Shown here: positions 11,401-23,400 of the stretch, in pieces
How the letters are laid out: the number at the start of each line of letters is the position of its first letter
Position numbering within the stretch: the first letter of the stretch is position 1
Assembly (NCBI RefSeq): GCF_905163445.1
Contig: NC_053185.1
Coordinates: forward strand, 20,230,001 to 20,294,000
DNA from: Pararge aegeria
Lineage: Eukaryota; Arthropoda; Insecta; Lepidoptera; Nymphalidae
Length of the DNA: 64,000 nt
Reading direction: 5' to 3'
Made by a program: the position numbers and the translations under genes
Notes under the pieces: model-generated
The model's input: the letters and a program-made list of their open reading frames with translations, nothing else
Told to the model about the DNA's origin: nothing
Databases searched by the model: none

Positions 11401-14400
11401 AGACAAACAATCAATTAAAAAAAAAACCTTATGTTTTCTTTCAAGAAATTGTATAAGAAATATTCGCAGCGACAACTACAATATATTTTTATTTGAACGT
11501 TATAAAGTTATATTTCTAAAAGTTTCGATTCCAGGATAGTTGTGGATCAAAACTTCTTCAGAATCATAAATGTAATAGCCATAATACCGTATCGGCATAG
11601 TACCTCCTTTCCGAGTAATGTGTAGCAAAAAAACGATTCGATTACATGTTCATAATCACGATGTTCCTGACATGTAGTAGTTTGGTCAATAAGGTAATTT
11701 GAACAATATTTGTGTTGTGTATAGGGGTGTCGAATGCGGGTGGGTCTTTAACAGTAGTTGTCATTTCGTCGTAAATAGCTGTCAACAGTTCATCGTCAAT
11801 GAATAGTTCTGCTTAATTATTGCTTATTGATAGAATATAGATTGTTTAAATTATTTTTCAGTTGATTTAGCTTTTAAAATGATAAGGTTATTAGGATTAT
11901 GATAAGGAATTTAAGTTAGTTTAAATGTTAGTGTGCCCATGAACTTCCTTGCGCTGAAATATTGAATACTTTCAATTCAATATTTCAGTAACGTATCGCA
12001 AATGTTATGAATATCAGAGTTAGTAATGTCGAGTATAAATTAAAAAAAAAAAAAAGTAGCTTCTCGCATTTAGTCATTATGGCGATCACGCGCTTTGCTT
12101 TATAATGCACTGTAGCTTCAATTGGCATCGATATTTGAGTCAAGTAGTATCCGGATTAAAGTGGGCGTGTCACGTAATAAGTGATCAGTTAATGGTAACC
12201 TCTTAGTATTGGTTGATTACATTTCTGATTGTTTAGATCGGCGTGGGCAGGTAGACGTACGTACTTTATCTCGATTTTCGTAAAGCTTTTGACAGGGTCA
12301 ATAATGACATATTAATAAGTAAATTAAACGACATATTTCTTTCTTTCTTCTTTCTTTCTAAATTAAGTAAAATGTTTTGCGCCCAAACTGCTGTAGCTGA
12401 TAGCAAACTATTTAAAAGATCAGAAGCAATTCGTACGTCTTGGTGTGTATGAGTCTGAACACTATCACACGCGCTCCGGTGTCAGTCAAGGCTCTATATT
12501 AGGACCTTTTCTTTTTCTGGTAATGACTTACCTTCGGTCCTCAGTAGGGGGTATGATTTTAAATTAGACTTGGAAAAAGTCAGAATCTGATTGCGTTGCT
12601 CTCCATAGAGATCTTGATGCTGTTTATAATAGGGGCTTATTTAATCAAATAGAATTCGACACAACTAAATGCTCCATTATGACTTTTGGACGCACGAAAC
12701 GTCAATTCCATTTTTGTTATAGGTGGCATACTTTTACCGAGATCGACTTACATAAAAGGACCTAGGAGTTAAATTTGACCCTGAACTAACTTTTCACAGT
12801 CACATATCCAAACTAGCCACACTATTAAAATTTTATTTGATTCGTTAGTTCGTAGCAAAATGTAATCCAGCGCTTGCATTTGGAATCCATATGAAAGCAC
12901 CTATGCACTGTTACTTGAAAATTTCTACGGGGACACTAAGGTTTTAATTCACTTGAAACAAGATGAGCTAGTGACCGACTGTTTACTATATTATGTAAAA
13001 ATTTTGCGGGAAAAATAGATTGTATTGAGCTTCCTAACAAGCTATGCTGCATATATGCGCCTATTAACTACAGTTACTTGCGCCGTCGTAAATTTTTCAT
13101 TGTCCCATTTTCTCGCACAGTGTCTCGCGCTAGATCCCCGATACCAGGTTCACTGTCTGCTTTAAACAAACTTTCGATGGAGTCTCCTAACTGTGACATA
13201 TTTGCAGATGACTGGAATAAATTACTACGCCAGTTACTGCAGTTTTCTGAAAGAATGTAACTGACTCCTAAATTTTTGTTTGTTTTTCTTTTTATTTTTG
13301 TTAGCATTATTATTAGTGTTTCTCACTTTTCAATTATTGTACCCTAATTTAAAAAAAATACTTATCGTTCGTGTAGTTCATAAATATAATGAGAATAATA
13401 ATGTAATAGTTAATTAGTGTAAGTGGATTTGTTCGTACTATTTAATTGATAATAAATAGGTGCGGTCCGTGAGATCTTCCCTAAGTAAGTCAGGGCGTGA
13501 ATTGGAACTGGGTGATCGGCAGGGCCGTGGAGCGGCGGCGCCCGCAGCGTGCAGGTGGGCGCGGGCGAGCGCTGGGCGGCGCCGCTGGTGGCGCGCGCGG
13601 GCGCCGTGTGGGTGCGGCCGCTGCTGCGCGCCGCCGCCGCGCCCGCGCCCGCGCTGGCGCCCGCGCCCGTGGCCTGGCGCGCCGCCGCCGCCGAGCGCGC
13701 GCTGCTGCACCACGAGTGCCGCGCGCCGCACGACCACGTGTACAGGTGCGCCGCCACCGGCCAGCGTTTCTTTTTACGAGATGACAGAAAGATCGAAATA
13801 AATACACAATGCACTTTTATGTTCACACATTTTAACACAATTCTTGACTTAGTCCTCCAGACTCATTTCGGCAAATAGTTTGATTTAATCTCCATCTCAA
13901 TCCATCTATCTTTTATTTACTGCTCCGTATAGGTTTTGCTGCGTTATAGTGAGAGAGCGATTTCCCCCGGATCGTGGAGAACTTTTGGCGGGACACACGC
14001 TGACGCTCGTCCCGGCGCTACGAGTCGAAAATCTTCTACCGTTAGAACTGCAGTACCGGGCGGACCACGTGGTTGGCACGTTAGCGCCGGCCAACACGCA
14101 ACCATTCCACCAGGTATCATGCTGTTCAATATCTATAAATGTCATTATATAATTTTGAAACATGTGTAACGATTGTGGTTTTCAAATCTCTAAATATTTT
14201 TCTTTCAGGTAAACGTGGAAGAGGGAGTTGAACTGTGCGTAAAATTGGAAGGTTTCGGGTGGTCCACTCCTCTGAGCGTGGGCGGTTCTACGAGCTCAGG
14301 CTCGTTTTCCGCGCGTTTGAAGTTGCGCGACCAACGCAGCAGAAGACTCTACCTCAATGCGCGAGTCACTGTTAAGAAAACAGACGGAATCAAGGTACAA

Positions 14401-17400
14401 TACTAGCTGTAGATCAAACTGACATTCTTAATACGGCCGTCCTAATGTTTCATATAATGTATCTGAAGGCCAGTTATTTTTCCACTTAGTTTATAAATGT
14501 CGTTTTCCTCTAATCTGCTCACAACTATTACAAGGTGTATGTTATGGCAGGTATCGATCTCGGCTGCCTACTGGATCGTGAACCGCACGGGTCTCCCTCT
14601 CGTGCTGCGTGCGGAAGGCGGGGCAGAAGCTGCGGGACAGTTTGCGGAGCACGAGGTGGCGCGCATGGTTGCGCCGCTGCCATTTTCCTTTGCTGACGGA
14701 GACGGGCCTACCGTTTCGTTGCGACTTGGATCTGGGATTTCTACTACGACGGAGGTACGCACTGCATGTATCTGTGAAATAATTTACAGTTATCAATAGT
14801 TTACTTAGTAGTATCAGGATCCATCGTTTTATCAACCATCAACGAGCTTTTTCCCGCGGCTCACGTTATGTTCTATTTTTGATTTGGTAAATTTTAACTA
14901 AAGGTTTTTATTAAAAATGTCTTGCTGCTAATAGAAAAATATGAACGTAAGTAACTTAAAAATCAGAAAAATGTCCCCTATTTGATGCCTTTGAAGTTGG
15001 AATTTTTAAAATATGTGAAACTATAACTATAAATTGATAAATGAAGGGTTTTATAAACTTTCATCCCCATTTAACCCTCTTAAGGTTGGAATTTTTAAAA
15101 ATCCTTTCTGCCTACTTTGTAATAACTACCTGTGTGCATAATTTCAGCCCGATCCGTCAAGTGGTTAGAGCTGTACGTTGATAGATTAGACAGTCAGTCA
15201 CCTTTGCCTTTTATATATATAGATATTTAAATTAGGGAATTCCCAATATCAAGGTAGTGTGCCGACCCGTGTGCTCGGTCGCTTGGGTCCAATGGCACCC
15301 AGCGACTCGCTTCATGTGATCTGTTCACCTCGTGGGGGGGTCTACCAACGCTGCGTTTACCGGTGCGAGATCGTCATTCAAGCACCTTGGGACCCACACG
15401 TTCGGTTCTATGAGCTATGTGCCCGGCCATTGCCATTTCAACTTCATGATTCGTTAAGCTGTATCGGTAACTCTGGTTCTCTAAATATCTAGAGTTTTGG
15501 AGCCATAAGTCAGCACTGGCAACAGCACTGTTTGAAGACTTCGGTCTTCAGGCACTTAGGTATTGAGTACTGGGGACTCGAACGCTGTCCATCTGAGTTG
15601 TATTCTGCGTTCTCGAAATGCATCGTTCAGACACACTGAAATGATGGGTCAGGATTTAGTTCGGTGTACTGAGCGTCTGCGCGCGTTGCAGTGGTGCTCG
15701 CCCTTCGGGCTGGGCCCGGGCGTGGCCGTGAAGCGGCTGGCGGCGCGGGGCAGCGACGGCGGCGAGCGCGCCTTCGCGGTGGGCGTGGCGGCGCGCGCGG
15801 GCCGCGGCCGCTACCGCCGCACCAACATCGTCACGCTCACGCCGCGCTACCAGCTGCACAACAACACGTCGCACTGCCTGCAGTTCGCGCAGCGATGCAC
15901 CGCCACCACGCTCGTGAGTAGCATTATACCGAGGTCTCTTTGTGTGTCCGGCTGTGTTAGGGACCGCAGATAAATTCATTATTTCTTATGTTTACGTTTG
16001 AATCGATCAGTAGAATGGTTCAAAAGGCAGAAGCAGGTACGATTAAATACTCTCGACAGTGTGGAAGGAAACCTATCAATCCGTCCATTAATTACGCCAT
16101 TGCAACTAAGCTCATGCGGGTGTGTGCCCCAGAACGACCCGGGCGCGCTGGCCACGCACGTGGCGGCGGTGGCGGGCTGCTACCTGCCGTGGCACTGGGC
16201 GCGCTGGGAGCGCGAGCTGCTGCTGTGCGTGCGCGTCATGTCGGCCGAGGCGCGCGCGCTCACCGCCTGGTCGGGCGGCTTCCGCATCGACGCCGCCAGG
16301 AGCCTGCACGTTGCTTGCAGGTATGATACATTGTGAACGTGCGACGTGTTACAAACGAAATACTGTCGATGGGTGCATAAGTATAGATCATAAGGAAAAC
16401 TACCCTGTAAAAATATTAAATCAAGAGAAGCATATTTTTTTTCCATACAAACTAGTTCAAAACCTTCTCAGTGTTCACTTGTGACAACCCTACTTGATTT
16501 TACTATTGCATGCGATGCTAGGGCTGTATCTGATTTATTTCAGTAAAAAATATGCAACTAAACTATTCGATTTGAAGAGGTGACCATGTGATGAAAGAAA
16601 AAGGAGTGAAACTATAATATTTTGCTCGTATTATACTATTATGATCACAAAGTGCACCGACCAGGGAGAGCGGAGGCTCGTACCGCATCCTGCGCGTCGA
16701 GGTGGTGCCGCAGGGGGCCACGCTGCTGGTGGTGCTGACGGACGCCAGCGCCGGGCCGCCGCCGCTGCGCATCGACAACTGCGCGCCGGTCGCCATCATG
16801 TTCCACCAGGTAACGCCCGCGCACACTCCGCAGGCCGGTTTGCCTCGCTGCATGACCGCACTACACGTTGTGGCGCGCAGGTGGGCTGCCCGGAGGAGAG
16901 CGTGGTGGGCGCGGGCGCGCGCGCGCGCTGGGCGCTGCCGGAGCCCGAGGGCGCGGCGGCGCTGGCGCTGCGCGCGCCGGGCGGCCCGCGGCTCACGCTG
17001 GCGCTGACCTCGCTGCACGACACGCACACGCTGCTCTACCAGAACTTCATCTACGTGGCCTTCGTGGCCACGGCCAGCGGCGCCGCCTCCCGGTACGCAC
17101 CGCGGCGAACGCCCGGAACATTAATAACTCTGCTCGAAAATAAATAAAGTTAAACCCAGTAAGCATTCATTATTAAACAGAGAAGGCTCTCCGATCGACA
17201 CCGCGACACCCGATTCGGACGTTCTAGTCCTTGAAGTCCCGCTTGGATCTACGCGTGTGCAACTCGCGCGCAAGCGATATGGTGACAGGTATGTGCCACA
17301 TCTAATCCGATCAATCAATTTCAGCTCCATCGCCCATAGCTTAATCAATGTCTCACTTCTGCGGTCGGACCTCTCTTATACGCGAGAGGGATATTAAGCT

Positions 17401-20400
17401 AAGATGTCTTGTCGAGATTACGGTGTTTCATAAATGTGGTCAACTGAATTGCACTGTTGCATCTGCACTGACACTTTCATCACTTTCTCTGATAACTGAC
17501 ATAAATACCACACCAATAACAAGTATTGTTAATGCTGTCTAGGAATGGTGTAAGTCTAGTCACACCTCCGTTAGGCTGTAAAATGTATGTTCTATGGTCT
17601 GGAATTATACTGAACATAATCTATCTATAAGCGACGCGGCACGATACCCACTAATCCGTGCGATCCGAGCAGCCACGGTATCGTACGATGCGGGAGCGGT
17701 TGGGTGTGAGGCCGTGATTTTCACTCACAGAAACCCATCCAGAGTATCAATTAAATTTCGAGACACTAGAAACTTTACGGTTGCTTTGCTATAACCTATG
17801 TATTGTGCCTTTCCCGACTCCGTTTCCGACCAGTGTGCCCAGCGCGGTGATTATGATCAAACTCTCCCGTTGGGAGAAGTCTTTAGTCCTGCAGTGGACT
17901 GCATATCTCATGAAAATCAATAGCCTATCTATTGAAGTTCATGAGATATGCGACCGTTTTTCCGTTTCGTCGTGGGTTCGAAATCAGCTGGGCAATCTCC
18001 GGCGTAAATTCACGTGGAACGGAAATAGTTTATTAATTAGCCGGACTAGATCGTTTGCAAAGTTCCAAAGTTGTATTCGGCCGTCAAGGGGTCTGAATGC
18101 CGCAGGTCGCAGCTGTGGCGCCGCGGGCCCAGCGAGCAGCTCCTGCACGAGGGCAGCTCCCCGCCGCAGCCCACCGACGCGCTCTGCGACGACTCGGCGC
18201 TGTCGCCGCACGCGCTGGTAACTTCCGAACCGCTAAAATCCTATCAATACTCTAAATGCGAAAGTTTGTATAGCAAAATGCGCAAAAGTTACTGATAATG
18301 TTACTAATAAGTTTTCAATAATTCTAAAAATGTACCATCTGAGATAGATGTAAATGTTGTATGGTGAGATTTCTACTCTTAGACAGTTATAACTCCGCGA
18401 TATCTATCTGTTATTTGGAAGCCATTGCCCCGAAATAGTCCATAATATCAATAAATAAGTTTTGTTATCTCTGCTCATATGCCCGAAGAGTGTTTTTCGG
18501 TGAAGCTAAATTACTCACTCGTCTAAATGGTGAAGTCTTTTAACAAGAATGGTCCACCATTAGGTGTTGGATATCGAGGAGGCGGCGCCCCGGCCCGGGC
18601 GCGCGGCCGCGCTGGTGCTGCGGCGCGCGGACCCGCGGCGCGCCTCCACGCAGGCGTGGCGCCTCGTGCGCGAGGCCCGCGGCGCCGCGCGCATGGCCTG
18701 CGCGCACGCCAACCTCTGCGTGCAGCCCGAACACGGCCTGATGGGACTCGCTCCGGGTTAGTTTTTGCGTGATTACCAAATCTTTGATTGAAATAACAAC
18801 TAACAGGCGTATATAAACGTATGGAGAACTTACTATTATAACGGATGGTCGAATATACCATTCATTCAAGCGGTGAAGATGATTGCCAGCAAAGTCAGGA
18901 AAGGCTTGAAAGTTTCATTAATAACTCTTCAGAAAACTCTTGGACCAATCCATGGAGCTCCCATAGTGAACGGACGCTTTCTCTCAGTGCACACTTGCTG
19001 GTTAGCTTGGGATCGTCCATAACCAGAATTTGCCTAATTTGAATCAGCGCTGAGCTGCATATAGCGTGCCACCCCATGTGCCAGTAACGCTGTAATACCG
19101 CTGTGCGGGCCGCAGGCGGGCGCGTGGTGCTGGGGCTGGCGGGCGCGCGGCGCGGCGCGGTGCCGGCCGAGCAGGCGGTGGCGTGGCACACGCTGCGGCC
19201 CGGCTCCGGCCGCCTGGCCGTGACGCTGTGCGCCGACGGGCCCACGCGCCTCGTGCGCATCTGCGACCAGGCCCACCCCGTGAGTGCACTACTATCTTAC
19301 ATTTCATTGAGTTTAGTATAAAACTTAAATTTCACTGCGGTAATGATCTGATTATTAACTTTGCAATTAAAAGAACATTTTTACAGATATGTACTCGCAA
19401 TTTCTTAGTTAAATCATCAAATTTGTATTTAAATTTGGGGCCAATCAGTAGTAACTAGTAATACATAGGGTGCTAATATTGACCTGCTAAATCCTATAAA
19501 TATGGCAAAGGTCCTTTTGATTGAAAATAAATGTTCTATGATAAGTTTCTCCTGAAAATGCACGAGACTCCAAAATCTTCACCATAACAGATGAAAAACT
19601 CTCTGGTGTTTGATGCTGCGACTGCGCAGGACTACAGGCTGGCCGGCAGCGAGGACGAGGCGGAGGCGGGGGGCGAGGCGGCGCGCGAGTGGGGCGTGCG
19701 GCTGGGCCTGGGCGGCGTGTCCGTGTCGCTGGTGGCGCGCTGGCCGCCCGCCGAGCTGCTGTACGCGCACTTCGCGGGCGTGCGCCTGGACGCGGCGCGC
19801 GCGCCCCGCTCCGCGCACCTGGCGCTCAGCGTCGACTGCATGCAGTGGGACAACCAGGTCTGCGCACCGCCCACACTCATAGGATGCTTCGTACACAACT
19901 AATTATTCATTTCATTTCGTCAAACTTGCTTTGAAATTTGAGCATTATTCTGAGAACCTACTTCGAGATAAATCCAGACAAAATACGGGCGGCGACCGGC
20001 CAAAGTTGTATAATTATTATATCTGCCGTGGTTTAGCGACCAAATAAATTACATGGTATTACCGATTCCATTTTCCGATTACCGATTTTAAAATTGGTCA
20101 CTGTTCAACGAAGAAGAAAAGTCACTGGGTATAAATTTATAAACACAAACACACGTTAAAATATAATGTAAAGTATTCTCTATTTGAAACGTTACCAGTG
20201 GCATTTGCCCATAAATTTTATGATCAGCCGTACGCTGAGAAAACGATCAATGATACGCAAGAGTTATGTTCTTTTGATTATTTTTATTTATTTACTTGCA
20301 TCCATTACCTTAACATAATCGTGAGGCCCTGTCAGGGCGTAGCAATAAGAAACAGTTTGACCCTTAAAATTATTACAAATACACGATTTCTCTCTTGGGA

Positions 20401-23400
20401 TTCTAATTAGTGTTAGTAGAAATTTATATCAGATGTCAGAATAATTAGTTACTATTAAAGATCGTCAAGTTAATAAATCTATTATAATATTAAATAATTG
20501 CTTAGTTATTTAATTTTGTTAAAAATTACTGTGATATGTCATGGAAACCAATTGAAAATCAATTTAAATAAGGCGATTATTTAATTTTATAAAACAAAAT
20601 ATTAGTGTACATTTAATATTACAAAATGAATGTCGTGATTTTGAGGTCTATAAACTTAGAAATTCTTGGATATCGTAGGAACATTTTTGAAATAACCATT
20701 TTTTGATTTTCCTCTTAAAATCGATGTCATCGTTTTCTTCGCTAATAATATTCGGTAGTTTATTATAAATTATGATAGATCTGTAGACCGGACAAATAGG
20801 GTCGCCAGTATGTAAACGGAGGTTACAGTTAATACCTCACTAACCCCAAACGCGGGAGGTTAAAGTACACGAGCCAGCCGCTAGGGGCGATGGGCGGTGG
20901 CCCGTGCGCGGGTAGTGACGTGTGCGCCCGCAGCTGGCCAGCGCGCCCAGCCCCGTGCTGCTGCACTGCGCCGCGCGCGCCGGCGCCGCGCCCGCGCTGC
21001 ACGTGGCGCTGCAGCTGCAGCGCGCGCCGCCGCGCAGCCACCGCGCCGTGTACTTCAGCCACTGCGTCGTGGCGCTGCGCCCGCTCGCCGTGCGCCTCGA
21101 CGAGAGGTGCGTGCGCGCTCGCCCTGACGAGCACGAGGCGTTCGTTACAATTCTTTAAAGATCCTTCTTGTCTGCCGAGTATTCTCTGGAGTGACAGTGG
21201 GCTTGAGATTATTTTTATTCGTAGATTGTAAAGCTTAAAATAGTGGTTTTCCCAACAATTTTGAATACATTCCTGGAAGAAGATAAATCTAAATTCTTCG
21301 CATTCTCGAAACCGAGAGTCGCCCCGGGCGCAAATGCATGCAATATGTAAAATTTCTTAATACATTAAAGCACCTTGGGTTCTTAATGCCTATTTTTTTG
21401 CCATGCTTGAATCTGCTAAAATTCGCAGCCGCTCGTTTGCATCCGTCACCTTGCGCAGGTTAATCCTGCTGATGTGGTCGTGGGCGGAGGGCGCCGCGGG
21501 CGCGGGCGGCGCGGACGCGGACGCCGAGGAGCCGGACGAGGCGGAGTTCGAGACGCGGCGCGTGCTGCACGAGCTCACCGCGCTGCACGCCACCAGATAC
21601 TACTTCGCGCTCATCAAAATCATACCCAGCCAGGTACCGGGACAAACCTACGGCCGCGCCGGCGAGCGAGCGCCTTGCGAGTATGCGATAAACGCATTCT
21701 TTAGAACCGTTACTGGAGATGCGGAGCGGTCGATTCGCTGCTCGGGGTGTGATCCTTTATGGGTTTATATAGATTTATAAGTAGACTGTATGTCTAATAA
21801 ATAACTGATAATGATATGTAAATGGTATAGTGATGTTGATAAAGAGTACGCGTCGAGTTTTAGCCCGAAAAGCACAGGACTGGTTACGGCTCCGAGGTTT
21901 GATTGTAAACTGCTGACGATATAGTGTTCGTTAAACGCAGCGGCCCGAACATTAGTTCAGATGTACCTTTTGATACGATTCATTGTCATCATTATATATA
22001 ATCCATTACCGGCCCACCAGGGTTTAGACTGCGGTCCACCACGCAAGTAGACTTCACGCGCCTTTGAAACCGTTACGGATGTCTCTCAGGCGAGCGGGCG
22101 ATGTTTTCCTTGTAGTTAAAGCTGATATTTAATTGCATAAATTGAAAACGCACTTAACTCCAAAAAGTTAGAGCTGCGTGCCGGGGGTCGCACTCGGTCC
22201 CCCGAGAGCCCCCCTATCTGCGAAGTGTGTCCGCAGATCCGCCTGTCGATGTTCACGGCCAGCAAGCTGGAGGGCGAGCTGGGCGCGCTGAAGCGGCGCC
22301 TGGGCCTCACCTTCATCCGCTTCGAGGACGCGGCCGTGGAGCTGGAGCCCTTCGTGCGCGCGCACGCCTTCGACACGGCCGCCGGCCTGGCGCGCCAGCT
22401 GCTGCAGCACTTCAAAGACGTGAGCCGCCCCCGCCTGGCGCAGCGCGCCGCTTGGGGTTTTCCTTAAAAGTTTTAGAATTAAACGTCGACAATGAGTGAT
22501 TTTTTTGGATCGCGGTCGAGAGTTAAATATATTAGTTGATAAGTCATACTTTACCTCACCTATAATCTCAATAATTTCAGCCTATATATTTAATCGTGGA
22601 AAAGTTTTTCTTAGTTGCAATCAGTTAATTACATATAGTAACAATAAGTAACAATATAATATAATAACATTAAGTTGTCTGTCGCCTTAAAAAAAGGAAG
22701 TCCTTTCTTTTGAAGCATGTCATGTGTATTGGTAATAAATAACTCACGCTCGCATCATCCCAAAAATTGGAAATTGTACACGTGAATTTTTAAAGATGTG
22801 TTTCCATACTCGCTTAAGATCATGACTGGTTTGCAATAAAGTGCACGTAATTTAAGTATTTAATTCCTACGCTCTCTTCGGAACAGGAGTTGAAATGGCA
22901 GGCGGCTAAGATTCTGGGCTCGGTGGACTTCCTGGGGAACCCGCTGGGCTTCGTGGCAGACGTGTCGGAGGGCGTGTCGGGCCTGCTGCTAGAGGGCAAC
23001 GTGGGCGCCCTACTCAAGAACGTCACCCACGGGATTTCTAATTCCGCTGCCAAAGTGACAGGCAAGTTGGTTTTTCACAGATTTTGTGAAGAGTTCCGGC
23101 TTTTCTAAACACTATATAATGTTCGTGAACTTCCAGAAACGCTGGGCGACGGGCTGGAGCGCGTGGTGGGCGACGAGGCGCACGAGGAGACCCGGCGCCG
23201 CATCCGCTCGGGCGCCGCGGGGGCGCACATCGCCGCCGGCTTCCGCGGCCTCGGCCTCGGGATACTGGGTGAGCGGCTGACGATAGCGCTGAGCTACCGG
23301 TGGCGAACCGCGTTGAGCTCGCTCGCTGCAACATTCCTTAATTATGATTATTCTACCTCATTCAATATTCATTCCATTAGAACGTAATTTTAAAGTACCT

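Larger units (their letters stand above)
9454..16809 (+). other. VPS13D: VPS13D exons 15-24: VAB (adaptor-binding) domain
   Basis: These exons encode about residues 857-1474, the VPS13 adaptor-binding region (formerly SHR-BD/DUF1162) that in this family recruits the protein to organelles through adaptor motifs. Visible landmarks are PYALRNLTG (exon 15), DRVGVFFRHITHT (16), ALRVENLLPLELQYR (19), ISAAYWIVNRTGLPLVLRAE (21), AARAGRGRYRRTNIVTLTPR (22), WSGGFRID (23) and RIDNCAPVAIMFHQ (24). Exon 18 begins at 13523 (acceptor CAG at 13520-13522), not at the nearer AG at 13546-13547, because only 13523 keeps phase with exon 17. A 3 kb intron between exons 17 and 18 holds a decayed LINE and an unexplained GC-rich island. 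Confidence 0.88.

Noticed and set aside
13546..13548. AG at 13546-13547 as acceptor for VPS13D exon 18
   Set aside because: It would shift the frame relative to exon 17. The AG at 13521-13522 keeps phase.
13490..13807. Several overlapping open frames on both strands around VPS13D exon 18
   Set aside because: The high GC content removes stop codons in all frames. Only the frame from 13525 joins exons 17 and 19 in phase and resembles VPS13D.
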